64,000 nt of DNA from contig JPHH03000098.1 of the NCBI GenBank assembly GCA_000750105.3, positions 1 to 64,000 of the forward strand. The letters are read 5' to 3'. Shown piece after piece: positions 23,436 through 34,637 of the stretch (positions are counted from its first letter, which is position 1; each line of letters begins with the position of its first letter). Made by a program: the position numbers and the translations under genes. The DNA comes from Tolypocladium sp. Sup5 PDA-1. Taxonomy: Eukaryota; Ascomycota; Sordariomycetes; Hypocreales; Ophiocordycipitaceae. The notes under the pieces were generated by a model, which saw only the letters and a program-made list of their open reading frames with translations, did no database searches and was not told where the DNA came from.

Positions 23436-25491
23436 ATGGACCATCTGTAAGGCCCCACAACATTCTTGCGAGACACTTGCTCTGGAAACGTGTGTCTGAC
23501 CTAGCTGCAATTAATAGAGAAAAATACTCTGCATCGTTTGCATTCTTTGAAGGTTTATGGGAGGTAACAAGGTTCTTCCGCCATTATTGAACAGGCAGAG
23601 TGTTTGACCAGCCTTGCAGGCCGGTGTTCGATATGTATTCGTCAATTTGGGGTCCGATCACCCTGCAATCATGGAGGCATTGGCGCAAGGCGCTCACATG
23701 AAAGGAATCAACTTCCCCGAGGTCATCACCTGCCCTCACGAGGTAAGTGGTGTTCTTGCTACACAACCCAGTGTTGCCATCTGGCATCTCATCCCAGTGT
23801 AGGATCGGCTGACAGGTTGCGAAGATGGTTGCAATGTGCATGGCAGATGGATTCGCGCGCGTTACTGGCAAGCCCCAGTGCGTCCTTGTCCACGTTGATG
23901 TGGGAACCCAGATGCTTGGATGCGCAATGCACAATGCCTCTGTAGCTCGGTGCCCTGTCCTCATATTTGCAGGCCTTTCACCCTTCACTCTCGAGGGAGA
24001 GCAACGAGGCTCACGAACAGAGTATATCCACTGGCTGCAGGATGCCCCCGATCAAAAAAGCATCGTTTCGCAATTCTGCCGCTTTTCTGGCGAGTTCAAA
24101 ACGGGTAAAAACATCAAACAGGTCCTCAACCGTGCGGTGCAGTTTGCCACCAGTGATCCCAAAGGGCCGTCGTACCTCATGGGAGCTCGAGAGGTTATGG
24201 AGGAAGAGATCACGCCATATCGTCTAGATCAAGATGTTTGGAATAGCATATCTCCTGCCGCATTGCCCTCCGATGGCATTGAGACTATTGTCTCCTCAAT
24301 GGTAAAGGCAGAGAGGCCGTTGATCATCGTCGGCTATACCGGTCGGAACCACGCCACCGTCCCTCAGCTTGTCAAGCTAGCAGAGGGCATCCCGGGTGTT
24401 CAAGTGCTTGATTGCTTGGGAAGCGATGTCTGCTTTCCATTCAGTCACCGCGCGTCCCTCGGAGTCTGCATTGGGCGCCACGATGCCATAACGAAAGCCG
24501 ACGCTATCCTCCTGATAGACTGCGATGTCCCTTGGATCCCGACACAATGCAAGCCTCGTCTGGATGCTAAGATTATCCATATCGACGTGGATCCTCTGAA
24601 GCAGAACATGCCTCTTCACTACATTCCGGCATTTCGCAGATATCGCGCAGATTCCGAGACCGCGATGCGGCAGCTCAATGCATACATATCGGAGCATCCT
24701 CAATACTCTCGACTCATCGACCAGGAACCTTATGTGACCAGATGGAATGATTTGACTCATTCGCATTGCCAGCGTCTCCAACGAATAGCAGATCTCGCCA
24801 AAGCGCCGACAGACGGCTCCTCCTCGCCAAGCACCTCGTACCTCTGCTCGCAACTACGCAAGGCTTGCCCCAGGGACACCATTTGGTGCGTTGAAGCCGT
24901 CACTAATGCACCATTTATCTATGAACAGCTACAGGTAGACGAGCCAGGCCACCTGGTCAACGGTGGTGGAGGTGGTCTTGGGTGGTCCGGCGGCGCCACT
25001 CTTGGAGTCAAGCTCGCTACAGACTGGTTGGCTGGTGAGAAGGGGAGGGGGAAATTCGTGACCCTCATTGTAGGGGACGGTACATATCTATTTGGAGTAC
25101 CAGGCACGGTTTACTGGGTTGCTAGGAGATATGAACTCCCAACCTTGACGGTTGTGTTGAGCAATAAGGGTTCGTATCCAGTGTGGCCGGCGGCCATTTT
25201 TGATAGGGTTATTGGCTAACGAGCATTGCAGGATGGAATGCTCCTAGGAACTCGCTCGAGCTCGTTCACCCTGATGGCTACGGTTCCAAGACGTCAAATG
25301 AGGGCCTCAATATCTCATTTTCGCCTACTCCTGACTTCTCAGGCATTGCAAAGGCTGCAGCAGGAGGCAATGCGTGGGCGGGCGTCGCTTCAACGGCTGA
25401 TGATCTCGTTCGCCTACTGCCCGAAGCGATTGGAAAGGTGCAGACTGGCGTGTCAGCGATTCTAGAGGTTCGACTCGCGGGCTCTTGGTGA
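23436..25491 (+). CDS. Thiamine-diphosphate decarboxylase, benzoylformate-decarboxylase type
   Basis: Five exons (23436-23446, 23518-23563, 23620-23742, 23816-25169, 25232-25491) join to 1794 nt, or 597 residues. The three tiny 5' exons restore FAFFEGLWEAGVRYVFVNLGSDHP, a typical N-terminus of the acetolactate synthase/decarboxylase superfamily. CPHE carries the activating glutamate. The ThDP-magnesium motif is GDGTYLFG, ending with VVLSN after about 28 residues. The central Rossmann-like domain includes LIIVGYTGRN and ILLIDCDVPW. Exact substrate cannot be read from sequence. Annotations such as acetolactate-synthase-like are common for this family. With a 2-hydroxyacid dehydrogenase and a benzaldehyde-type dehydrogenase nearby, decarboxylation of an arylglyoxylate to an arylaldehyde is the best inference. 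Confidence 0.82.
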
Positions 25492-26331
25492 GAGTACCCG
25501 CAATACCGAAGCACTAGGGTTAGCAGTGCTGCTCGAAATTCATTACTAGTACTCCGTATTGCTGCCGCTCTTTGGGAAATGGTAACCGAAAGGCCGAGGT
25601 GTCCAGATCCATTTCGAGTGATATATTCAATAATACTTTGGAGTATTCCTGCATCGGCCTCTGGTTTAATCGGAATTGCGTGCTTGCACATGTCTCTTAG
25701 CAGCCAGCGTATCCTGTGTGCTGCACTCGATCATTTTCACGTTCGGCATGGAAAAAACCCAACTCAAAGAAGGCGATACGGGAAAAGAAAATTACAAGAA
25801 GCAATAAAAACAAAAGCAAAACCATACCTGCACAGCAAGAACCTCTACTCTAACCCCCTCCACTCTCACCCCAAGCCATTTCACTATCGATACTTTACGG
25901 TTCGACCAAAACATGAAGCCAGACCGAAATACATAGTCCATGATCCAATAACAGGTGCAACGACGTAGAGATAGGGCTCCCGTATCCAGTGCTCGGTGCC
26001 ATTTTCGCGGCCGAGGGTCCATGTTAGAGTTCAACGCTGAACCGACATCGGAAAGTGGATCTCATAAGGTGACGGACCTACGGAGCTATTAAAGTAATGC
26101 GTAGCCTTCACACGGACAATCGGAACCTGAGGCCGGAGCGCGTTCCTTCAATACCTGATTGGTGCAATCAATTAATTACATTTCCATTTTAGGTTCTAGG
26201 CAATCAGGTATGTAGTCAGATTTGTCCAGCACCACGACATAAAGTCTGTCTGATTAGCGCTGACGAATCTCAAGGAACGATTCGCTCAACTCTTTCGTCC
26301 TTCAGCAATCTCTCTATTGCAGTCGTCCTCA
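25492..26331. promoter_or_regulatory. Upstream region of aldehyde dehydrogenase 2
   Basis: No gene recognised. TTCCGA (read on either strand) occurs at 25670-25675, 26048-26053 and 26120-26125. TACTCCGTA occurs at 25550-25558. Confidence 0.45.
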
Positions 26332-27985
26332 ATGGCCAGCATTATCAACAGAGCTAAGCTGTGCCACAGGGTGCCGCCGAGGCTCACCCAAGCGCAGTAT
26401 GGCCAAATCACCCGGCAAAACATTCATGTTTCCACCAACAAACCAACAATCCCTCTCATTATCAACGGGAAAGATGTTGACACTGCATCGACTTTCCAAG
26501 TCATCAGCCCTCTGACAGGCAAAGAGGTTTGGTCCATGTCATGCGCAGGAATTGAGCATGTGCAGGAAGCTATTCAAAATGCACATGGTGCATTTACTGA
26601 GTGGTCACGAACCAAGGCATCCCATCGCCGTGACCTCTTCCTGCGTGCTGCTGATGTCCTGGAAAGGCGCAAAGGGGAGCTTGGGAGCTACATGCATCAG
26701 GAAATTGGCGCCAACCAGGATTACCAAGACTTCATCGTCGGGCTTTCAGTTGATGGACTGAGGGATACGGCCGGACGAATTGCGGGCGCAGTGCAGGGTT
26801 CGGCTCCCGAATCGAACCATCCGGGGATGAAGGCAGTCGTGTATAAGAAACCATATGGGGTCAACTTGGGGATCGCGCCCTGGTGGGTAAATCGATTCCC
26901 AGTCTTTCTGGCCGCTTTCTGACCACAGGCACTCCAGGAATGCTCCGTACCACCTCGGTTTTCGATCTGTCACGTTTGCGCTCGCAACTGGTAACACGGC
27001 CATTCTGAAGGGATCAGAGTTCTCCCCACGCTGCCACTGGGCCATTGCCGATGTCTTTAGGGAAGCTGGCCTGCCTGATGGCTGCCTCAACCTCATCTTT
27101 CATTCGCCCACTGACGCGGCACCAATTATTGATGGTTTGGTGGCACATCCACACGTCAAGAAGGTCAATTTTACTGGCAGTACAAGAGTGGGCAGCATCA
27201 TTGCTTCATTGGCGGGCAAACACCTGAAGCCAGTTTTGATGGAACTCGGCGGGAAGGCGAGCGCAATCGTTCTGGCAGACGCAGACCTTGAGCTAGCGGC
27301 GTTGCACTGTGCCAAGGGCGCCTTCATGAACGTGAGCCATACTTTGCAGAATTTGCATTGTCTGATACGATGTGAGCTGACAACTGGGTTTCAGGCCGGC
27401 CAGATCTGCATGTCTACGGAACGTATCCTTGTGCACTGCTCAGTGGCTTCTAAGTTTCAGGACATTCTTTGTGGCACCGTCAACCAGCTCTTCGGGACTA
27501 ATGACAAAACCCCCGTGGTAGTCACCGGCTCATCAGCCAAGCGGAACCGTGGACTTGTCGCTGATGCCGTGTCGAAGGGCGCAAAGCCGATGCAAATCTT
27601 TGACGGCGGCGATCATCACGATGTTGAGACCAGGATGCAGCCCGTCGTGTTGACAAATGTCGACCGCACGATGCAGTTGTATGGAAATGAGTCCTTTGGC
27701 CCGAGCGTATCACTTTGCACCTTCGAAGATGAATCGGAAGCGTTGACCATCGCTAACGATACGGAATACGGCTTATCGGCATCAGTCTTCACGGAGGATT
27801 TGAGAGCAGGTCTTCGGATGGCCGACGGGCTAGAATCTGGGGCGGTGCATATCAACTCTATGACTGTCCATGACGAATACCCATTACCGCATGGTGGAGT
27901 AAAGAAGAGTGGATTTGGACGGTTCAATGGCTATGCGGGGCTGGATGAGTTTCTGTACCACAAGACCGTTACGTGGATGGAGTAA
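26332..27985 (+). CDS. Aldehyde dehydrogenase 2 (aryl-aldehyde type)
   Basis: Three exons (26332-26882, 26938-27331, 27395-27985) join to 1536 nt, or 511 residues. Landmarks are APWNAPYHLG, FTGSTRVGS, MELGGKAS with the base glutamate, AGQICMSTER with the catalytic cysteine, and ESFGPSV. The latter motifs resemble the salicylaldehyde/vanillin/benzaldehyde dehydrogenase branch (family knowledge). The first 35 or so residues are rich in Arg, Ser and Gln and lack acids, like a mitochondrial presequence, so the enzyme may be mitochondrial. It follows the decarboxylase and is tail-to-tail with the 2-hydroxyacid dehydrogenase, fitting oxidation of an arylaldehyde to a benzoate. The start at 26332 is the first ATG; an upstream in-frame TTG is not needed. 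Confidence 0.88.
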
Positions 27986-28229
27986 TAGGCATCGCTCATG
28001 TCGTTCCTCATTTTGTTAATACCAATCTGTCCCGCCACCTCACTGACTGTATTATTTCTCCGGGTTTGCGAGCTTTGACACTGCAACCGAGGTGATTCGC
28101 TTCTTCTATTGTGTTTCTCCTTAGTCTCTGCCTTGCTGCTTAACCAAGGGACTGTATTGTAGCACAATACGCAGCGTATGAAGCAAGTCAGGTCACCAGC
28201 TGAAAGGCTTTTATGTTCCTATCCAACAT

Positions 28230-29814
28230 TTACAGCCGAGATTGCTTCCCTCTCATCTTTCTGGCGTAATGGTGCCCGTTCCGTCGCACAAGCGGATCCA
28301 GATCAGCTGTATTGACGTAGTCGGGGCTGGCATCTCGCATCAGATCGGTCATCCCGCAGAGCCGCATAGCTGTCTCAATCTCGTCGCGAATAACTACGGG
28401 TCAGCCGGGTTAGCATGTCGAAATAATATGAGGACAATGAGTAACTTACTCTGAATCGCATGCTCCACTCCCTCCTGGCCATAGCCGAGAGAATAGAGAA
28501 ATGATCTGCCAAATCCAACAGCAGAAGCCCCCAAGCAGATAGCCTTTACGACGTCTGAACCCCTCCGAAATCCACCATCAATCAAAATTTCCATTTCCTC
28601 GAGAACCTCTGGGCAATTCTGTTGTATCTCCAACAAGGTTAGAATGGATGGTGGTGCGGTGTCCGCAGCTCGCCCGCCATGGTTGCTGATAACGATACCC
28701 TGGCAGCCCATTTCGTGCGCAATTTTGGCATCTGCCGCTCGCTGGATGCCCTTGACTACAATGGGGACTCCTGCTGTGGCGCGAAGCCATTTGAGGTCCT
28801 CCCAGGCAAGGGTTGGGTCGATGAACGAAGAAGCCTGGCGGGCAAGTCCACCACCCTTAGCATCCCCTCCTCTGATGGATGTCTTGATCCCAGCAAGGGC
28901 CAGCACCTCGGAAGACTTGACACGCTCATCATCCTCCCGCTTTGGCACGACGGGGACATCGGCCGTTACAAATATGGCTTTGACCTTCCCGGAGTCCACG
29001 ACTTGTCGAATAGCAGCTTCAGACTTCTTCCGATCTCTGTTCACATAGAGCTGGAAAATGGCGTGCCGAGCGGTCTCCTCAAGTATGTCTGAATACGTAT
29101 ACGACGATGGTGTGGCGAAGCAGTGAATTATACCTCCTTTAGAAGCTGCCCGGGCCAATGTCAGCTCGCCCTCTGATCCTCCAGTTCGTGCCGCCCCTGT
29201 CGGGGCGATATACACGGGCAAGTCCAACTTGCATCCGAATAGCGTAGTGCCTGTCTTCACGGCGCCGACGTTGCGCATCACGGCGGGCCGAAACCAAATC
29301 CTGGTCAAAAAGCGGTTGTTTGCATCCCGAGTGATGTTATCATTTGATCCGCTGGAGATGTATGCCCAGGATTTCTTGGACAGGCTGCCGGCCGCAGCTT
29401 TCTCAAAGTCATTAAGATTGATGATTGACTCAAGCGGCACTTTTTTGTCGTCGGTTTGTATGTGTTTGATCCGGCTGCTAGAGCCATTTTCGTTCCAATT
29501 GTCGGGCATAGTTGAGATGTCCAGAATGCCAACGTGAAATTTTGGGTCAAGGGACTTTTGTATGAGTGATGGAGAATGGACCTCATTGTACGCGACAGAA
29601 GCATCGCGGCCAGCATAGCGGTAGATTACTTGAATGCGACGTGCAGTCAGCAATTGGCGCAATCCAAACAGCGAGAATTACACATACTTTCCGGTCCACC
29701 TGGGTGTTCTGGCGCAAAGTCTGTGATGTCGAAAACGTCTCCATTGACCGCAATCCAGACGTCGTCCGTCTTGTCGTGTTGCGCAACCTCGGTCGCGGCA
29801 ATTGTCTTCGCCAT
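28230..29814 (-). CDS. Flavocytochrome b2-type 2-hydroxyacid dehydrogenase (mandelate dehydrogenase candidate)
   Basis: Three exons (29814-29688, 29628-28450, 28393-28230) join to 1470 nt, or 489 residues. Residues 1 to about 75 form a cytochrome b5 domain with HPGG (haem histidine) and a YAGRDAS block around the second ligand region. Residues about 110-475 form an FMN-dependent alpha-hydroxyacid dehydrogenase barrel with SWAYISSGSND, FATPSSYTY, VISNHGGR (catalytic His-Gly-Gly-Arg) and LIDGGFRRGSDVVKA. It oxidises an L-2-hydroxy acid to a 2-keto acid. L-mandelate dehydrogenase of Rhodotorula graminis has this architecture (established). There is no mitochondrial presequence, since the b5 domain begins at once, and the protein ends Ser-Arg-Leu, a PTS1-type peroxisomal signal. 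It is divergent from the FAD oxidase gene. Confidence 0.87.
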
Positions 29815-30323
29815 GTTCTTGCTTCAGTTCGTTTTCGCCCGACAACGCAGCCGAAGTTCTTGATTCTGAACTCGTTTCTGGTCCGAGTAGGAAGGTTGAT
29901 GCATAGCCCTAGGGTAGTCGCTTGCCACCAGGACAGTAGAGCCAAGGTTACAAACTAACCGGCCGTGTCCCCACAGCCTTTCTCGACAGGACTTGCGCCA
30001 CCGTCATGGGCGGAAGTTCCGAAAATTCTTAATTTAGTCCCCCCACCAGCTTCGACCTTCCAAACATTGGATCGGAATGAGGTCCTTCCTTAGTACTACA
30101 ATGTCAGGACCAGTTCCGGGTGCAATTCCGATCCACATGTCCAATGGACAACGGGCTCCATGGGGAGTTGTTTCAAAGGTGAGACTGGCTTCAAGCCTCC
30201 GTTTAAAAACAATGAACACTTTCCATGAGATGGACGATCTGAACTCCCATCCAGCACAGGCAAGCTCATCGAAGGTTTCGCCAAGAATCTGAAGATAACC
30301 CAGCGACTGCTTTCCACTTCAAC
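29815..30323. promoter_or_regulatory. Divergent promoter with inverted GGATCGGAAT pair
   Basis: GGATCGGAAT at 30069-30078 and its exact reverse complement at 30125-30134 flank 46 bases. Each contains the recurrent TTCCGA hexamer, and a third copy is at 30017-30022. Confidence 0.5.
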
Positions 30324-31919
30324 ATGTCGGCCGCGCCTCGATACGACACCCTCCCCCAATACTCCTCCAAGGTTTTGGGGCGAGGAACTGCAGACTACGA
30401 GAGATGTCGACAGAACAACCCTTCTGCCGCGACACCCTCCCGGTACCCGCGAGAGATTCACGTCGTGGAGACACCCGAAGATGTGTCGGTGGCTCTCAGA
30501 CGTGCTACCGAGCTGAATACCCATGTCGGAATCCGTTCTTCAGGCCACATCATGACTTTGCCCAGCCTACTTGAGGATGGCATTCTCATTGATACGGTAA
30601 ACCTCAATCGGACCATCGGCTATGATCCAATTACCAAAGAAATCTGCTTCGGCCCCTCGTGTCGCGTGGAGGAGCTTGCTGCCAAACTTGGCGAAGTCGG
30701 CAGGTTCTTTCCCCACGGCCATGCCCCGACAGTAGGATCTGCCGGTTTCCTCCTCGCAGGAGGGCAGGGATGGTTTGTCCGTGGATGGGGCGCTACGAAC
30801 CAGACGTGGATCTTGAAGATGGAAATCGTGGTTCCCGATGGCAGGACTGTCATCGCCAGCCCTACCGAAAATCGAGACCTTTTCTGGGCTGCCCGTGGCA
30901 GTGGCTTGGGTTTCTTCGGTGTCGTCACCCGCTTCTGGGGCCGGACCATGACGCCTTCGCTCATGTGGGAGCGCACCTTGAAGTTTGAGATCCGTGACGA
31001 CAACTATATGGCACTCATGGGCTGGGCTATCGAGCGCGGCCGGGACACACCTAAGTACGGCACGGACCTGAATCTGACCATCGACTATCCTGAGAAATAC
31101 GACCCAGCCTACACGACGGATGACGTCCCTCCCAATTCTAAGCTTCAAATGTCTCTGAACCTTCTCTGCTATACTGACACAATCCGGGAGGCGAAAACGC
31201 TCTTGAGTGCCTATGACAAGCTGTCACCCGAGTGTCAGGATGCGCTGCTGGAGATGAAGCCCGTTCAGAGACGCACCTTTGAGGAGGTGTTCTCCAGAAA
31301 GCGCCGCTTTATTGGCGATGGCAAAGAAGACCGATGGCAGATCAATAGCATCATGAATGACCCCGATGTTCCCCTCCCACAAGTAGGTCTGCACCCTGAA
31401 ACCCATGCGGCCACTCTCACTGACGGAATTGGTTTCTAGCTCTTGGAAGCAATCAAGCCTGCCATGTTAGAGCTGCCCACTCGCACCTCATCCGTGTTCC
31501 TGTGCCATTGCGACATAGTTCCCGATGAGGAAGATGCAGCTTTGAGTTTGCCGCAGGACCTGTACATCTCAACCATTACTGGGTGGACAGATCCCAAGCT
31601 TGAACCTGCCATCTGCCAGCCAATGCGAGACCGATACAGGCGAGCGTTCTCAGTCGCCGTGGGCATGTACATCACTGAGCTCGACGTGAATTGTGACGAT
31701 GCAAACGTGAGTCTACTTTCTTCGGCTACATCCCAGATACTCCGTCTAGGTCCCCTCGCTAACGTGAAAGTTTAGACCAAGGTAATGAGCGACACAGCGC
31801 TTGCCAAGTTCTTGGAAATTCGGAAGAAGTGGGATCCCAAAGGATTGTTCCCCAACTATAAAAAGTTTATTCAGGCACATGATAAGATTAGCAGAATGCA
31901 GAATAGGTCTATGCTATGA
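30324..31919 (+). CDS. FAD-linked oxidase, berberine-bridge type
   Basis: Three exons (30324-31382, 31440-31706, 31776-31919) join to 1470 nt, or 489 residues. The N-terminal FAD-binding domain shows VGIRSSGHIMTLPS with the histidine expected to hold FAD covalently, GPSCRVEELAAKLG, and GSAGFLLAGGQGWFVRGWG. The bicovalent cysteine position of true berberine-bridge enzymes reads APTVG, so attachment is probably through histidine only. The C-terminus carries KKWDPKGLFPNYKKF, typical of the family. No signal peptide is seen, so it is intracellular, unlike many secreted relatives. Substrate unknown; the neighbours suggest an aromatic alcohol, lactone or hydroxy acid (inference). Confidence 0.85.
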
Positions 31920-32442
31920 ACCTGATGATGATGTATATATACCTAGTTCAGTGTCAGACATCAAAGCCGTTCGATCCAAATGTCAAGGTCAGTATACGGC
32001 CAACGCAGTCCGTAATCGAACCTATTCGCGCCAACAGTCGTATCCCGTCCCCCCTGTCTCGAAAGCTATAATTTGCCTTTCTAACACTCCAAATCTTGGC
32101 ATTGCTCGCATGGTCCCATGACGTAGCAACTAAACGAGAAACAGAGGCAAATGTGATCGGTACTCCTCGCACTACATTCATTAAAGGAGTAAAGCAGAGG
32201 CGATGAAAAAAGCATACCGCAAGGGCCATATACTTCTTGTAGTCTTTATGCGACACATGGGTATTAAGCCTCGAAATTTGTTCGGGATATACGCTGCTGA
32301 GGTTCATTTTTGATGCTTGAGTCACTAAGAATATCATCCGGAGACCTGGTTGTTGAAAACCACTTTTCAAAAGGCTGTTTATTAGACTTTCTGAACGGAC
32401 AAATTGACAGAGAACCTGAGCTTGAGCTGTCTAATTGCACTG
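31920..32442. other. Convergent spacer
   Basis: It lies between the FAD oxidase and UbiD-family 3' ends. I see no gene and no repeat. Confidence 0.4.
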
Positions 32443-34125
32443 CTAGGGTTCCGCGAAACCCATAGCCATCCAATTAGACCTAACCTTGTCCTTCACGGCC
32501 TCGGGATATGACGTCTCGAAATCCACGCTACTAAAGTTCGTGCGGCCCTCGTACTCCATGGGAAACAAACAGTCGGAAATTGCCTTCCCCCCTTTAGTCA
32601 CATTTCCTCCTCCGTAAGACATATATGGAGTCATGGGGAAGCTTGGAACATCTTCAAAAATGTACTCATCCTGACCCGGTCGACACCTTGTGACCAGAGC
32701 CCAGATAATGTCATTGAAGTTGTAAATGTCGACACCATCGCCAACAAGCAGGATGCGGTTAACGAGCATGCAGGACTTATTGTTGAAAGCAATCTGCCCC
32801 AGCTTCTCACAGAACTCCTTAGAAGTCGTGTTAAGATGGTGCAACTTCTCAGTGTCGATTTTCAGAGCGCACCATGTTGCCATAGTCTCGAGAGGAGCGC
32901 ATGCGTCTTGGACCGGAAGCCCGTGGTTTTTGCAAAGCGTCAGCAGCTCTGCAGACGCAAGCGATGCGGTGGTATGCTGGGATATGACATTCAACATTAG
33001 CGCGGCGTCTAGAGCTTTGTGGTGAGCGAGACATCTTACTGACTCATCCGTAATCCGACCCGGGACCGATACCGGCAGAATAGCCTCGTCTCGATATGTA
33101 ATCGCGTTAACGTGAAACAGCGGATGCATATGTCTGTCTTCCTCGAAATGAAGACCAAGATAATCTTCAAACGGACCCTCCAGAGCCTTTTCCGTCAATG
33201 AAAATGTTCCCTCAAATACAATCTCGCTATTAGCCGGCACGAGGAGGTCGCTGAGCTCGCATTTCACAAGGTCCAACGGCTTTCCAACCAGTGCTCCTAC
33301 ATATTCACTCTCAGATACTCCTTCTGGTACAGGTAACGCGGCAACAAGGCTGGCTGCTGGGGGTACACCCATTGCCAAGGCCCAGGGGATCTCTTGTCTG
33401 CCCTCTTTCAACCACTTGTCGCGAATGATCGAGTTGTGCTGTCCGGAGCCAACCAGGCAGACGAGGCGTCTCTTGTCATGGACCATGCCGCGAAAAATCG
33501 ACCAGTTTGTCCAAGATCCGTCAGGTGTTTGGAGAACATGAACGCCATAAGTCTGCAGGTACTTCCCCCCGTCGCCTTGGTGTAACTTTGGTGCTGGGAG
33601 TTTCTCCAGGTCAATATCGTCGCCGAAGATCTTGTTCTGTTTGCACAGAGCGGTCGACACGATATTGGGGGTCAAGGGGGGGCGACCCTTTCCAGATTGC
33701 GTCCTCTCGAGGATTGATTTCCAGCTTGAGTCGACTGGTAAGCCAAGATTTCTAGCGATGCGGCCGTACTTTTCCTTCTCACTCTTCCGTAGGCTCGCAG
33801 CATTTCCGAACATCCTCCACAGGCCGTTTCGGGCTCCCTTCACATTGTTAAAGAGAGGCGCTTTGCCACGCACCTCGCTTACTCTCCTGACGATTGATCC
33901 CACTTCTAGGTGCGGATCAACTTCTTGCTCGATCTCTGCCAGGTCCCCGTCTTTGCGAAGGACGTTAAGAAAAGTACGAAAGTCGAGCTGCGCAGCGGTC
34001 GCGTCTTCCAAGGCGTTTTGCGTGCTTTGATTGTGCATACTTTGTATCGATTGGTGTAAATGAAGAGTTGCTCGGCAAGCTGATTGTATTCGTGGGGGTG
34101 CCCGGTAAGCCAGGAGAGTCATCAT
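32443..34125 (-). CDS. UbiD-family prenyl-FMN decarboxylase
   Basis: A single-exon gene of 560 residues. It is homologous to fungal Fdc1 across its length: KAPLFNN, GGKYLQTYGVH, WTNWSIFRGMVHD (Asn and Arg of the prFMN site), VPWALAMG-like IPWALAMGVPPAA, LEGPFEDYLG, GRITDE, and CRPGQDEYIFED. In Fdc1 the catalytic set is Arg, Glu, Glu, the two Glu being the ends of E-G-P-F-G-E. Here the second Glu is Asp and the Gly before it is Glu, closer to bacterial UbiD proteins. The reaction is therefore a reversible non-oxidative decarboxylation of an aromatic or unsaturated acid, not necessarily cinnamate. About 35 N-terminal residues precede the conserved fold and look like a mitochondrial presequence. 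Divergent from its cofactor-making partner at 34638. Confidence 0.9.
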   Translation of the reverse strand: MMTLLAYRAPPRIQSACRATLHLHQSIQSMHNQSTQNALEDATAAQLDFRTFLNVLRKDGDLAEIEQEVDPHLEVGSIVRRVSEVRGKAPLFNNVKGARNGLWRMFGNAASLRKSEKEKYGRIARNLGLPVDSSWKSILERTQSGKGRPPLTPNIVSTALCKQNKIFGDDIDLEKLPAPKLHQGDGGKYLQTYGVHVLQTPDGSWTNWSIFRGMVHDKRRLVCLVGSGQHNSIIRDKWLKEGRQEIPWALAMGVPPAASLVAALPVPEGVSESEYVGALVGKPLDLVKCELSDLLVPANSEIVFEGTFSLTEKALEGPFEDYLGLHFEEDRHMHPLFHVNAITYRDEAILPVSVPGRITDESVRCLAHHKALDAALMLNVISQHTTASLASAELLTLCKNHGLPVQDACAPLETMATWCALKIDTEKLHHLNTTSKEFCEKLGQIAFNNKSCMLVNRILLVGDGVDIYNFNDIIWALVTRCRPGQDEYIFEDVPSFPMTPYMSYGGGNVTKGGKAISDCLFPMEYEGRTNFSSVDFETSYPEAVKDKVRSNWMAMGFAEP

Positions 34126-34637
34126 GATCAGTTACACTTGTTTGAAGAAATCAACAAGTTTGCATTTAACTCTAGCGTTACTTTTTGGGAGTTGTCACTA
34201 TTTACCCCTTGTCGCCGTTGTTATTGGACACAGACCTATCGGAACCCATTCCGTAGCGTGGGGATTACAACGACAACACCACTCAAAGACAACCAATATT
34301 CCGACCACACCAAGCCTCAAAATGGCTACTCTTGCTAACGGAACGGAACGGGAACTCGCCATGGTACCGACTCACCGGAAGGTGTGCAACCCCTTTACCT
34401 TTTCCAGACTACTGTAATGCGCCGGCCGTTCTACCTTTCATGGCGACGTACCTAGACCCAACGGTGTCCGCACGGAGGGACGAGGACTTTTATGGCTATT
34501 GCATCAATCAATGTGTTTGAGACCCTACCATTTTCCGATCGTCTTTGCCTCTTTCCTGTTCTCACAATTCACACCAGGTGCGCCAATCGGTTCTGAGGTG
34601 TACGCTGACGAAGCTGTTCACGGCTTCACAGCTCACC
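34126..34637. promoter_or_regulatory. Divergent UbiD/UbiX promoter
   Basis: TTCCGA (either strand) occurs at 34239-34244, 34299-34304 and 34533-34538 within 512 bp between the two ATGs. Confidence 0.5.

Noticed and set aside
25460..25491. GGTTCGACTC resembling a tRNA T-arm
   Set aside because: It lies in the last exon of the decarboxylase, and no acceptor or anticodon stem surrounds it.
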